The notes under the pieces were generated by a model. The model saw only the letters and a list, made by a program, of their open reading frames with translations. It had not been told where the DNA came from and did not search any database. Below, one piece after another: positions 50,574 to 60,089 of a stretch of DNA of 64,000 nucleotides (its first letter is position 1; each line of letters opens with the position of its first letter). The translations under genes were made by a program, and so were the position numbers. This DNA is from Stomatobaculum longum (GTDB lineage Bacteria > Bacillota > Clostridia > Lachnospirales > Lachnospiraceae), in assembly GCA_000242235.1 (NCBI GenBank), contig JH590861.1, positions 328,692-392,691 on the forward strand, written 5' to 3'.

Positions 50574-53173
50574 AGCGCCTCCTGCAGCTGATAGAGAAAC
50601 TCAATCGCCGCGCGCGGCGTGAGTTCCGAGAGGTCAGCTTTCTTAAGTCTCTCGAGTATGTCGCGCTCCGCGGGCTGTAAGGGCGCCTCACAGGGCGCAT
50701 GTTCAGCCGGAGAAGCTACGGTCTCCTGCCCCCGCGCCGCAAGTTCCTTGGCGCGCGCCGCAATGTCCGCCCCGGAGAGCTCCGCCGCAATCTCCCGCGC
50801 TCTCGCCGTTACCGTCTCCGGCACACCCGCGAGCTTTGCGACCTGAATACCGTAGCTCTGATCCGCACCGCCTTTTACGATTTTCCGGAGGAAGGCAATC
50901 GTGTCGCCCTGCTCTTTTACGGCGATGCAGTAGTTGTGAACCCCCGGAATGCTCCCCTCGAGCTCGGTCAGCTCGTGGTAGTGGGTCGCAAACAGAGTCT
51001 TTGCGCCGGCAAGTCGCCCGGTCGCGAGATATTCGACCACCGCCCAGGCAATCGAGAGTCCGTCGAAGGTCGAAGTGCCGCGGCCGATTTCATCGAGAAT
51101 AATTAAACTCCGCTTCGTCGCATTGCGGAGAATGTTGGCGACCTCGGTCATCTCGACCATGAAGGTAGACTGCCCGGACGCGAGATCATCCGAGGCGCCG
51201 ACGCGCGTGAAGATGCGGTCGGAGATACCGATCTCCGCCTCGGTTGCCGGGACAAAGGAACCTGTCTGCGCGAGCAGGGCAATCAGGGCCGTCTGGCGCA
51301 TATAGGTGGACTTTCCGGCCATATTCGGTCCCGTGATTACGGCAATGCGATTTTCCTCGCTGTCGAGCAAGGTATCGTTTTCGACAAAGCGGCCGCTCTC
51401 CATCATGCGCTCCACCACCGGATGCCGCCCGCCCACAATGCGGAGCGGACCGTCCGCCGTCAGTTTCGGCCGCACATATTGATAGCGCTCCGCGACATCG
51501 GCAAGCGAAAGCAGGGCGTCGAGATAGGCAATGATGCCGGCACTCGTCTGAATGCGCGCGACCTCTGCGGAAAGCTTCTGTCTTACCTCCTGGAATAAAT
51601 CAAACTCGAGCGTCAGGAGCTTCTCCTCTGCGCCGAGTATGCTCTCCTCGAGTTTTCCGAGCTCCTCGGTCGTATAGCGCTCGGCGTTCGCGAGCGTCTG
51701 CCGCCGCTGAAAATAGTCCGGCACCTGGGAGAGCGCCGACTTTGTGACCTCGAAATAATAGCCGAAGACCTTGTTGTATTTGATGCGGAGATTCTTGATC
51801 CCGGTCTTATTCCGCTCCCGCTCCTCGAGTTCGGCGAGCCACTGCTTGCCCTCGGTGCTCGCGCGGCGGTAGCGGTCCACATCCTCGTGGTACCCGTCTT
51901 TGATAATGTGCCCTTCGCGGAGTGTGAGCGGCGGATCGTCCGCAATGGCGCGCGCAAGGAGCGCGGAGAGATCCCTTAAGTCGTCGAGCGACTGTGAAAA
52001 GCTCCGGAGAAGCGGTGCCGAAAAACTCTGTAACAAGTCCTTAATCGGCGGAAGCGCCGCAATGGAACTGCCGAACGCCAGCATGTCCCGCGCATTCGCG
52101 CTGCCGAGCGTGATGCGCCCCATGAGCCGCTCCATATCGTAAATCGGCGCGAGATACTCTCTCAGCTCCTCGCGGTCAATGTAGCGGGACAGGAATTCCT
52201 GAATCGCATCCTGTCTCACCTCAATTTCCGGTATGCCGAGCAGCGGTTTTTCCAGAAGATTTCTTAAAAAGCGCGCCCCCATCGCCGTCTTCGTGCGGTC
52301 CAGCACCCAAAGCAGAGACCCGTGCTTATTCTTGTCGCGAAGGGTCTCTGTGAGTTCCAGATTCCGTCTGGAGGCGGCATCGATGAAGAGATAGGCGTTG
52401 CCCCGGTAAGCTTTCAGCTCGGTAATCAGTTCGCAGCGGCTTTTCTGCGTGTCGTAGAGGTAGCGAAGCGCCGCGCCCGCCGCGAGCATGCCGAGCGGAT
52501 AATCGGAGAGGCCGAGCGCCTCCGTGGTCGCCGCGCGGAAATGTTCGGTGAGCAGCGAGACCGCATTATCCCGGAGAAAGGCGCTGTCCGGCAACTCGCT
52601 GATTGCAAGTGCCTCCTCATGCCGGAGGCAGCCATCGAGCGAGAGGTTCTTTCTCTTTAGCAGTTCCGCCGGATGAAACTCCGCCAGAATGTCCCCGAGT
52701 TCCTTCCGGCCATCCGCTTCCGTCACGAAAAAACTTCCCGTCGAAATATCCGCAAAGGCAAGGCCGTAGCGACCGTTGTCCTCCAAAACCGCGGCGAGAT
52801 AGTTATTCTTCTCCTCCTCGAGAGCGCCTGCCGCCGTCACGGTGCCGGGCGTCACGACGCGAATCACTTCGCGCTTTACAAGACCCTTTGCGAGCTTCGG
52901 GTCTTCCATCTGCTCGGCGACCGCGACCTTATAGCCCCTCTTCACCAGGCGGTTGATATAAGAGTCGGCGGCATGAAACGGGACGCCGCACATCGGCGCT
53001 CTCTCCTCGAGGCCGCACTCTTTTCCCGTCAGCGTGAGTTCAAGCTCCTTTGACGCAAGACGCGCGTCTTCAAAAAACATCTCGTAAAAATCGCCGAGGC
53101 GATAGAACAAAAGGCAGTCCGGATAGGCCTTCTTGGTCTCCAGATAATGCGTCATCATCGGCGAAAGCGCCAC
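50570..53173 (-). CDS. mutS: DNA mismatch repair protein MutS
   Basis: 867 aa, full MutS: N-terminal mismatch-recognition domain with the LGDFYEMFFEDA Phe-x-Glu wedge (about residue 27), connector, lever and clamp (about 270-560), ATPase with Walker A GPNMAGKST (about 618) and signature EMTEVANILRNAT plus DEIGRGTSTFDG. A C-terminal helical region follows. It detects mismatches and recruits MutL. It starts 1 nt after the miaB stop. Confidence 0.97.
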   Translation of the reverse strand: MALSPMMTHYLETKKAYPDCLLFYRLGDFYEMFFEDARLASKELELTLTGKECGLEERAPMCGVPFHAADSYINRLVKRGYKVAVAEQMEDPKLAKGLVKREVIRVVTPGTVTAAGALEEEKNNYLAAVLEDNGRYGLAFADISTGSFFVTEADGRKELGDILAEFHPAELLKRKNLSLDGCLRHEEALAISELPDSAFLRDNAVSLLTEHFRAATTEALGLSDYPLGMLAAGAALRYLYDTQKSRCELITELKAYRGNAYLFIDAASRRNLELTETLRDKNKHGSLLWVLDRTKTAMGARFLRNLLEKPLLGIPEIEVRQDAIQEFLSRYIDREELREYLAPIYDMERLMGRITLGSANARDMLAFGSSIAALPPIKDLLQSFSAPLLRSFSQSLDDLRDLSALLARAIADDPPLTLREGHIIKDGYHEDVDRYRRASTEGKQWLAELEERERNKTGIKNLRIKYNKVFGYYFEVTKSALSQVPDYFQRRQTLANAERYTTEELGKLEESILGAEEKLLTLEFDLFQEVRQKLSAEVARIQTSAGIIAYLDALLSLADVAERYQYVRPKLTADGPLRIVGGRHPVVERMMESGRFVENDTLLDSEENRIAVITGPNMAGKSTYMRQTALIALLAQTGSFVPATEAEIGISDRIFTRVGASDDLASGQSTFMVEMTEVANILRNATKRSLIILDEIGRGTSTFDGLSIAWAVVEYLATGRLAGAKTLFATHYHELTELEGSIPGVHNYCIAVKEQGDTIAFLRKIVKGGADQSYGIQVAKLAGVPETVTARAREIAAELSGADIAARAKELAARGQETVASPAEHAPCEAPLQPAERDILERLKKADLSELTPRAAIEFLYQLQEAL

Positions 53174-53174
53174 T

Positions 53175-54572
53175 TTAGTCTCTCCTCTCTCCCATGTAGT
53201 AAAAACCCTTGGACTCCTTAAGCAGAACCAGGACCATCTGCCCGATTAAGCTCTCATCGCCCGGAAAATGAACCATCAGGTTATTTGAGAGCCGCCCGGT
53301 CACATAGCCCGCGCGCTGCGGATTCACTTCTTCGACCAGAACCGGTTCCACCTTGCCCTCGTCACGGTCGGCCGCCTTCGAGGCGAACTGCTGCACCAGC
53401 GCAATGAGCCGCTGCATGCGGTCCGCGACAACATCTTCCGGCACCTGATCTTCAAACTCTGCGGCCGGTGTTCCGCTCCGCTTGGAATAGATGAAGGTGA
53501 ACGCCGCCTGGTACCCCGCGCGGGACACGACTTCGAGCGTATCCTGAAAATCTTCCTCGGTCTCGCCGGGAAAGCCGACAATGATGTCCGTCGTGAGGCC
53601 GACCTCCGGTAGTTCCCGGTGAATTTTATCGACCAGGGAGAGATAGGACTCCTTGGTATACCGGCGGTTCATGCGCTGCAAAATCTTGCTGCTGCCCGAC
53701 TGGAGCGGCAGGTGAATGTGACGGCAGATTTTCGGATTTCGCTTGATGACCTGAATCAGCTCATCCGACAAATCCTTCGGGTGCGGCGTCATAAAGCGGA
53801 CGCGCTCCAGGCCCTCGACCGCGCAGACCCGCTCGAGGAGAGAGGCAAAGGTCTCGCCGTTTGAAAGACCCTTTCCGTAGGAATTGACATTCTGGCCGAG
53901 CAGCATCACCTCTTTGACGCCGTCCTCGACGAGTGCCTTCACCTCGCGCACAATGTCCTCTGCCGCGCGGGACTGCTCTCTGCCGCGCACATAGGGGACA
54001 ATGCAGTAGGTGCAGAAGTTATTGCAGCCGTACATGATGTTTACGCCGGACTTAAACCAGATTTTGCGGCGCGCCGGCATGTGATCCCGGAATCCGTTCC
54101 GCTCCTCCGCCGTGTCAATGACACGCTGATTTTCGGCCTCGACCGCGTAGAGCAGCTCCGGAAACTTCCAGATGTTATGCGTGCCGAAGACAAGATCCAC
54201 AAAGCGATATTTCTTCTGAATCCGGAGCACCTCGTCCTTTTCCTGCATCATGCAGCCGCAAATCCCGATCAGCATATCCGGATTCAGTTTTTTGAAATGC
54301 TTCACGATACCGAGATGCCCGTAGAGCTTCTCGTTGGCATTTTCCCGCACCGTGCAGGTATTAAAGAGGAGAATGTCGGCGTCTTCGGTCGGAATCTCCT
54401 CACAGCCGATTTCCGCGAGAATGCCGGAGAGCTTCTCCGAGTCGCGCGCATTCATCTGGCACCCCATCGTCGTGATGTGGTAGCGCACGGGACGGCCGAT
54501 CCGCTTCTTCTTTTCTTCTATCGTATCCTTTAACTGCGCCACAAAGAGCGACTGCTTTTTGCTTTCCTCCAT
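53175..54572 (-). CDS. miaB: tRNA-2-methylthio-N6-dimethylallyladenosine synthase MiaB
   Basis: 465 aa: N-terminal UPF0004 domain (about 28-150; TTMGCQMNARDSEKLSGIL, FNTCTVRENA, GCMMQ with three cluster Cys), radical-SAM domain with MYGCNNFCTYCIVPYVRGRE (Cx3Cx2C), and C-terminal TRAM domain (about 395-460). It adds the methylthio group to i6A37 of tRNA, completing the MiaA product. miaB-mutS-mutL-miaA is a conserved Clostridial operon. The start ATG at 54572 is preceded by GAAAGGTCTCAGG; dyad copy C lies 25 nt upstream. Confidence 0.96.
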   Translation of the reverse strand: MEESKKQSLFVAQLKDTIEEKKKRIGRPVRYHITTMGCQMNARDSEKLSGILAEIGCEEIPTEDADILLFNTCTVRENANEKLYGHLGIVKHFKKLNPDMLIGICGCMMQEKDEVLRIQKKYRFVDLVFGTHNIWKFPELLYAVEAENQRVIDTAEERNGFRDHMPARRKIWFKSGVNIMYGCNNFCTYCIVPYVRGREQSRAAEDIVREVKALVEDGVKEVMLLGQNVNSYGKGLSNGETFASLLERVCAVEGLERVRFMTPHPKDLSDELIQVIKRNPKICRHIHLPLQSGSSKILQRMNRRYTKESYLSLVDKIHRELPEVGLTTDIIVGFPGETEEDFQDTLEVVSRAGYQAAFTFIYSKRSGTPAAEFEDQVPEDVVADRMQRLIALVQQFASKAADRDEGKVEPVLVEEVNPQRAGYVTGRLSNNLMVHFPGDESLIGQMVLVLLKESKGFYYMGERRD

Positions 54573-54596
54573 AGACCTGAGACCTTTCTACCACAA

Positions 54597-54623
54597 TCGA
54601 AACATAAAATAATTATGTAAACT
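54597..54623. repeat. 27-bp imperfect dyad, copy C (exact XerD-type arm)
   Basis: TCGAAACATAA, centre AATAA, TTATGTAAACT. The right arm equals the XerD-side arm of the B. subtilis dif site as I recall it (11 of 11); the left arm is only partly symmetrical (ACATAA). It lies in the miaB leader, so a regulatory operator is an equal possibility. Confidence 0.4.
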
Positions 54624-54644
54624 TATTTGCGCAAACCCGGTATT

Positions 54645-56249
54645 TTACCACGCCGGGCAGTACTGCGCGATCACCGCTTCGGCGACTTTGAGCCCGTCCA
54701 TTGCCGCGCTCGTAATGCCGCCGGCATACCCCGCACCCTCGCCGCAGGGATAAAAACCGCGCACATTCGCCTGAAACGCCGCATCCCGGAAAATCCGAAC
54801 CGGCGAGGAGGTGCGGCTCTCGACACCGGCGAGTATCACATCCGGCGCATCAAACCCTTTGATTTGCCGCCCGAAGCGCGTCATTCCCTCGACAAAGGCC
54901 GTCTCGAGCGGCGCATCGAGAATGCCGTTTAAGCGCGAAAACCGGTACTGCCCCGCTAAACAGGGCTGAATACCGCCAAAGCTCTGACTCTCTCTCCCGG
55001 AGAGAAAATCGCCGTAGAGCTGCACCGGAATTTTTCCCTGCCCTGCGAGAAACGCGCGTTTTTCCAGTTCTTCCTGGAAGGCAAGGCCTGCTAGCGCGCC
55101 CGTGCCGTAGCGCCGAAAGTCCTCGGGCGTGACCGAGACTATGATGGCGGCATTGGCATTCTCCGACCCGCGGTCGGCATAGCTCATGCCGTTTACGACC
55201 GTGCCGCCTACTTCGCTCGAGGCATTGACCACATAGCCGCCCGGGCACATGCAAAAGCTGTAGACGCCGCGCCCGACGGAAGTTTTCGCCGCGAGTTTAT
55301 ACGGTGCCGGCGGCAAAAAGTCCGCCTCGCGTTCTCCGTACTGCGAGAGCGAGATATCTCTTTGGCGGTGTTGTACGCGAAAGCCGACCGCAAAAGCCTT
55401 GGCTTCCATCGAAAATCCGCGCGACGCGAGCACGCGAAAGGTATCCCGCGCCGAGTGGCCGGTCGCGGCAATCAGCACCTCCGTTTTGAGTTCGTAGCGC
55501 GTGCCGTCCGCCGTTTCAACCAGCACTGCCTTGAGCTTGTCCGCTTCGACACAAAAATCCGCGGCGCGCGAAGAAAAGCGGACCTCGCCGCCGAGGCGCA
55601 GAATCTCCTCCCGCATCGCTGTCACAATCGAAATCAGGCGGTCGGTGCCGACATGCGGCTTCTGCTCATAGAGAATCGAGCTGTCCGCGCCAAAGCGGCA
55701 AAAGAGCTCCAGCACTTTCCGGTTCCGCCCGGCATTGTCCTTGACGAGCGTATTCAATTTTCCGTCGGAAAAGGTGCCGGCCCCGCCCTCGCCGAAGGAG
55801 ACATTGCAGTCCGGATTTAACGGTGCGCCCGCCCAGAACGCATCGACTGCCTCCTTTCGCGCGGCGGCGGGCAGACCGCGCTCCAGGAGGATGGGCTGAT
55901 ACCCCGCCTCGGCGAGCATGAGTCCCGCAAAGAGGCCGGCCGGTCCCGTGCCGATGATCACAGGGCGCGACATAAGACGGGCCTCGCCCTGCGGCGGCAG
56001 CACATAGGGCTGCCGCGTGTCGAGCGTGACATTCGGAAACTTCCGGAAACGCTCCTCTTTCGGGAGGCAAAGCCGCAGCAAATAGACATAATAGAGCTCC
56101 GGCTTTTTTCGCGCATCTATGGAGCGCCGCACAATTTCAATCTCGCCGAGCTCCCGCAAAGAAAGGTGTAAGAGTTTCGCGACCTTTTTCCGGAGCATTT
56201 CCTCCGTATGCCGCACCGGGAGCGTCACATTGTTGAGCAGAACGGCCAT
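54645..56249 (-). CDS. FAD-dependent dehydrogenase (COG2509-type)
   Basis: 534 aa. The N-terminal 85 residues form a small alpha/beta domain typical of this group; the FAD-binding GTGPAGLFAGLMLAEAG motif begins near residue 98, ATGHSARDTF near residue 260 and the C-terminal FYPCGEGAGYAGGITSAAMDG block completes the FAD site. Substrate unknown; the family is common and uncharacterised. Its stop is 72 nt before the miaB start, on the same strand. It starts at the stop codon of the DUF3783 gene. Confidence 0.88.
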   Translation of the reverse strand: MAVLLNNVTLPVRHTEEMLRKKVAKLLHLSLRELGEIEIVRRSIDARKKPELYYVYLLRLCLPKEERFRKFPNVTLDTRQPYVLPPQGEARLMSRPVIIGTGPAGLFAGLMLAEAGYQPILLERGLPAAARKEAVDAFWAGAPLNPDCNVSFGEGGAGTFSDGKLNTLVKDNAGRNRKVLELFCRFGADSSILYEQKPHVGTDRLISIVTAMREEILRLGGEVRFSSRAADFCVEADKLKAVLVETADGTRYELKTEVLIAATGHSARDTFRVLASRGFSMEAKAFAVGFRVQHRQRDISLSQYGEREADFLPPAPYKLAAKTSVGRGVYSFCMCPGGYVVNASSEVGGTVVNGMSYADRGSENANAAIIVSVTPEDFRRYGTGALAGLAFQEELEKRAFLAGQGKIPVQLYGDFLSGRESQSFGGIQPCLAGQYRFSRLNGILDAPLETAFVEGMTRFGRQIKGFDAPDVILAGVESRTSSPVRIFRDAAFQANVRGFYPCGEGAGYAGGITSAAMDGLKVAEAVIAQYCPAW

Positions 56250-56674
56250 CAGAGCACTTCCCCCGTCATGGTCTCATGTTCGGCGCGGATTGCGTCGTAA
56301 AGCTCGCGGAGTGTCCAGCCTGCATTGGTCTCGGTGAGCGCTGCCTTTAGCGGCAGGCGAAGTTTCTGCTTTCTGGTCTGTGCGAGAAAAGCGTCGAGCG
56401 TTGCACCGCTGAACCCGCAAAAGAGCACAAAGGGCTCGGCGTGCTCTCTCGAGCGCACTTCGTCGGGGACCGCCTCCGCCGCGCGGTGTGCTTCGGCACT
56501 CTGCGGCTTTCCGCTCACCAGCGCGCCGATTCGCTCATCCAGCACCTCGCTCCCGACCTCCCGGTATTTAATCTTTAAAAGCGCACAAATGGCACCGATA
56601 CCCGGTGCCGCTTTGTCATCCGGGACATAGCAGAGCAGCGTCCCGCCTTTTTGGTTTGAAAAAATGCGATTCAT
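56249..56674 (-). CDS. DUF3783 domain protein
   Basis: 141 aa soluble protein of the DUF3783 type: LLCYVPDDKAAPGIGAICALL at the N terminus and a C-terminal FCGFSGATLDAFLAQTRKQK-like core (about 84-135). The function is unknown. It overlaps the upstream BaiN-type flavoprotein gene by 4 nt and touches the downstream dehydrogenase gene, so the three flavoprotein-cluster genes are one operon. Confidence 0.75.
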   Translation of the reverse strand: MNRIFSNQKGGTLLCYVPDDKAAPGIGAICALLKIKYREVGSEVLDERIGALVSGKPQSAEAHRAAEAVPDEVRSREHAEPFVLFCGFSGATLDAFLAQTRKQKLRLPLKAALTETNAGWTLRELYDAIRAEHETMTGEVL

Positions 56675-57909
56675 ATCCTTACCTCGTCACTGGCGGCGCT
56701 CTGCCCGGCCGAGAGGCCGCTCGCAAAGCACCAATGGAGATTATAGCCGCCGCAGGGGCCGGTCACATTCAGAATTTCGCCCGCCGCATACAGTCCCGGA
56801 ACACGCCGGAACGAGAGGCTCTGCCCCGAAAGTTCCGAGAGGGCAATGCCCCCGGCCGAAACCTGGGCTTTCTCAAGCGAACCGAGCCCCTGCAGCGTAA
56901 AGCGGGAAGCCGTGAGCGCTTCAGAGAGTTTTTTTGCGAGCTCCCAATCTCCCCGCTTCACCGCCTGCTGCGGCGTGAGTGCTGCGCGCCGCAGCAATGC
57001 ACCCCACAAATTTTTCGGCACCAAACCGTTGCCGACCGCCTCTAAATCGGTCGCAAACGGCATCGAAAGCCGTCTTGCAAAGAAGTCTGTATCTGCCGTA
57101 AAGTCCGCTAGAAAGTTAATGCAGAGCTCTGTCTTTCTCTTTTCCGCGAGCGCGCGCCCCGCTACCAGAGAGAGCTGAAATACAGCGATGCCCGAGAACC
57201 CTTCTTTGGTGAGCTGCAATTCGCCGCTTTCTTTCCCCCGCACGGCATTGTCGACCAGAAGGGTCAGTTCCGCCGGTACCCGCACGCCTTGCGCCGTGCG
57301 GAAAAAGGGGTTTTCGCGCTCGGTAGAGCGGAGCGGGCAGAGAGCCGGCCGGGGAGCCTCGAGTTTAAGCCCGAGTTCTTCGGCATAACGGAAGCCGCTC
57401 CCGTCGGATCCCGTCTTTGCGAGCGCACTGCCGCCGAGCGCCAGCATCACGCGGTCTGCATACAGCGGCTTTTCTTCCGTCCGAATTCGAAACCCGCCCT
57501 TCTTTTCGCGCTGTATGCCGAGAATGCGGATGCCGGTCCGCACTGCCACCTTCTCCCGTTCGAGCGCTGCGCGAAGTGCGTTCAACACGGCCGCCGCCTG
57601 CTCGGCGTGCGGATAAATCCAGCCGCCGTGCCGCGAGAGAGGCGGAACACCGAGTTCTTCGAGAAAGCGGATGATGGTCTTTGGCGGATAGCGTTTGATT
57701 AGCTCCCGCACAAAGTCGGGACTATCGGTGTCGTAGCGCGCGACATCGAGTTCCAGATTCGTATAATTGCATTTGCCGTTGCCGGTCAGCAATAACTTTT
57801 TTCCGATGCGCTCGTTTTGCTCGAGCAACAAAACCTCAGCGCCCGCTCTCGCCGCAGCGAGGGCGGCAGTCATTCCCGCGGGGCCGCCGCCGAGTACCAG
57901 AACCTTCAT
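56671..57909 (-). CDS. HI0933/BaiN-like flavoprotein (aminoacetone oxidase family)
   Basis: 412 aa. VLVLGGGPAGMTAALAAARAG is the FAD motif at residues 3-23; RIGKKLLLTGNGKCNYTN is the family signature; GPCGGYNLHWCFASGLSAG closes the FAD site. Members are NAD(P)/FAD enzymes of mostly unknown substrate; BaiN acts in bile-acid dehydroxylation in a few gut Clostridia, but homology alone does not indicate this. The ATG at 57909 has AGGAGAAAG upstream. Confidence 0.88.
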   Translation of the reverse strand: MKVLVLGGGPAGMTAALAAARAGAEVLLLEQNERIGKKLLLTGNGKCNYTNLELDVARYDTDSPDFVRELIKRYPPKTIIRFLEELGVPPLSRHGGWIYPHAEQAAAVLNALRAALEREKVAVRTGIRILGIQREKKGGFRIRTEEKPLYADRVMLALGGSALAKTGSDGSGFRYAEELGLKLEAPRPALCPLRSTERENPFFRTAQGVRVPAELTLLVDNAVRGKESGELQLTKEGFSGIAVFQLSLVAGRALAEKRKTELCINFLADFTADTDFFARRLSMPFATDLEAVGNGLVPKNLWGALLRRAALTPQQAVKRGDWELAKKLSEALTASRFTLQGLGSLEKAQVSAGGIALSELSGQSLSFRRVPGLYAAGEILNVTGPCGGYNLHWCFASGLSAGQSAASDEVRI

Positions 57910-57927
57910 GGCTTTCTCCTATCCGAG

Positions 57928-59592
57928 TCAGATGAGATGCAGCTTACGCGCGAGGCGGCAGAGGCTCTCGCCTTTCGGGAAGCGCAGCAGTTCTTTCTCA
58001 CGGATTGCACCTGTCAGTAACAGCAGCGCGCCGTAGACCGCGACCGCGAGAAAAATCGGCACCAGGGTGTAGAGCACGACGCGCCCCGTAAAGCGCTTTA
58101 AGAATATCTTGGCGCCGGCCGTCACGAGGCCCATCAGCGCCGCGCAGAATGCGGGCAGGAAGAAACTTCTGCGGATTTCCTGCCGGTAGTGAAGGAGCGA
58201 GTGAAGGCTCGCTGCATTCAGAATGCACATGCTGAGCGCAAAGACCATGTCCGCAATCACGACGCCGACGATGCCGAGCTCAAAGATGCGAAGCAGCACC
58301 TCAAGGGTCAGCACATGAATCCCGAGCGACAGGGCCGCGTGCATGACAGGCACCTGCATGTGATTGGTGCCCTGCAAAATGGCGTTGCTGACGGTCGAGA
58401 GCGAATAGAGCACCACACTCAGACAGCCGAGCTGCATGATGTGCACGGCGAGCTCACTCTTTCCGAAGAGCAGCGGAATCAGCGGATCTGCCATCACGCC
58501 GAGGCCGACCGCCGCCGGAATCGCAACCACCATCGAAAAACGAATCGCAAGTGTAATGTTCCGCTTGACTTCTTCTCCCCGCCTTGCGCCGACCGCGCGA
58601 CTTAAAGCCGGCACGAGCGCCGAACCTAAGGAATTGGCAATCATAATCGGGACATTGAGTAAGAGCTTATATTTGCCGGTATAGACACCGTACTGCTTCG
58701 CAATCTCGCTCTGCCGCCCGAGATCGTACATGGCCTGTCCGAAGAGCGCATTGTCAAGGATGCCGCTCACATTGTAAATGGCGGTCGAGAGGATCACCGG
58801 AATGACCGTGAGTACGAGAAGGCGTGTGATCTCCTCGTAGCTCTCCTCCCGGTGCTGCACGTCGAGACGCACCCGTCGCGCTCTGTGTCTGCCACTAAGC
58901 AGGAACAAAACGACAAAGAGTAACAGCGCGGAGGCCGCGCCGACACCGGTGCCGATGGTGCCGCCGGTCGCGCCGAACGCGCGCGCCATTGACTCCTCAT
59001 TGCCTTTCGCCACCACCCACTTCATCAAAAGGTAGGCTGCGCCGACACTGAACACGGCATTCAGAATCTGCTCGATAATCTGGGAGAGTGCGGTCGGCAC
59101 CATGGTCGACTGTCCCTGCCAGTACCCGCGGCACACGCCGAGATAGGACACAATCCAGACGGTCGGTGCGAGCGCGCGGAGCGGGTAGGCCGCCTCCGGA
59201 ATCCGGAGAAGCGAACCTGCCAGCCAGTCCGCGCCGAAGAAAATCGCCGCACAGCCTATGCCGCCGACCACCGTCGCATAGAGCAGAGAGGCGCGCAGGA
59301 TGCGCTCGGCGTTCCGGTAGTTTTTTGCGCCGACCCGCGCGGAAATCAGTTTGGAGACCGCGAGCGGCAGGCTGTAGGACGAGAGCAGCAGAATAATCGC
59401 ATAGATATTAAACGCCGCCGCGTAGTAGCCGTTGCCCTCGTCGCCGATGATTCTGGTCAGCGGCATGCGGTACACGAGCCCGATCAAACTCGAAATCACA
59501 CCCGAGGCCGCGTAGATGGACCCCTGTGCCAGAAATCCGCCGGATTTTTTCGGTTTTCCCGCTGCCGCGCTGCCCGTTCTTCTCTCTTCCAT
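57928..59592 (-). CDS. MATE/MurJ-like polysaccharide flippase (SpoVB family)
   Basis: 554 aa with about 14 membrane segments; the N-terminal FLAQGSIYAASGVISSLIGLVYR and IIGDEGNGYYAAAFNIYAIIL blocks are typical of SpoVB/MurJ-type MOP flippases. Firmicutes carry several paralogues; some flip lipid II, others wall or capsular precursors, and SpoVB acts in spore cortex synthesis. Which role applies here is not decidable. The ATG at 59592 has GAGGGA upstream; the longer frame to 59655 lies within ybeY. Confidence 0.85.
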   Translation of the reverse strand: MEERRTGSAAAGKPKKSGGFLAQGSIYAASGVISSLIGLVYRMPLTRIIGDEGNGYYAAAFNIYAIILLLSSYSLPLAVSKLISARVGAKNYRNAERILRASLLYATVVGGIGCAAIFFGADWLAGSLLRIPEAAYPLRALAPTVWIVSYLGVCRGYWQGQSTMVPTALSQIIEQILNAVFSVGAAYLLMKWVVAKGNEESMARAFGATGGTIGTGVGAASALLLFVVLFLLSGRHRARRVRLDVQHREESYEEITRLLVLTVIPVILSTAIYNVSGILDNALFGQAMYDLGRQSEIAKQYGVYTGKYKLLLNVPIMIANSLGSALVPALSRAVGARRGEEVKRNITLAIRFSMVVAIPAAVGLGVMADPLIPLLFGKSELAVHIMQLGCLSVVLYSLSTVSNAILQGTNHMQVPVMHAALSLGIHVLTLEVLLRIFELGIVGVVIADMVFALSMCILNAASLHSLLHYRQEIRRSFFLPAFCAALMGLVTAGAKIFLKRFTGRVVLYTLVPIFLAVAVYGALLLLTGAIREKELLRFPKGESLCRLARKLHLI

Positions 59593-59600
59593 ACTGTCCC

Positions 59601-60089
59601 TCAGCGCCGGTAGCCGAGTCCGTCGAGAATGTCTCTCTGTCTGGACTCCATGCAAAGGCGCTCCGCTTCCTCCATATGATCGTAACCCATCAGGTGCAAC
59701 ATGCTGTGCGCCAGTAAAAAGGCGAGTTCCCGCGTCTCACTGTGGCCGTACTCCGCCGCCTGCGACTTCACGCGCCCCACATTGATCACAATATCGCCGA
59801 GCGGCACTTCGCCGGTGTCCGGATTTTTGTCCTCTTCGCCGATCTCCGGAAACACGCCGGGTGCTTCGAATTCGAGCATCGGGAACGAGAGTACATCGGT
59901 CTCGCGGTCAATGTTCCGAAACTCCCGATTCAAGCTGCGGATGGCTGCATCGTCCACAAAACTGAGCGATACCTCCGCCGCAAACGGGCAGTGCTCGGCC
60001 GCGAGGCAAGCGGCAATCACCTTCTCCGCAATCTCTTCGTAGGGAAGATCTAAGGTCTCTTCCGTCTCATAGCAAAGCTCGAGGCTCAT
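59601..60089 (-). CDS. ybeY: Endoribonuclease YbeY
   Basis: 162 aa. The zinc site HSMLHLMGYDH (Hx3Hx5H type) is near residue 125 and VSLSFVDDAAIRSLNREFRNID near residue 40. YbeY matures 16S rRNA 3' ends and takes part in ribosome quality control. It overlaps the phoH stop by 4 nt, and phoH-ybeY pairing is conserved. Confidence 0.95.
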   Translation of the reverse strand: MSLELCYETEETLDLPYEEIAEKVIAACLAAEHCPFAAEVSLSFVDDAAIRSLNREFRNIDRETDVLSFPMLEFEAPGVFPEIGEEDKNPDTGEVPLGDIVINVGRVKSQAAEYGHSETRELAFLLAHSMLHLMGYDHMEEAERLCMESRQRDILDGLGYRR

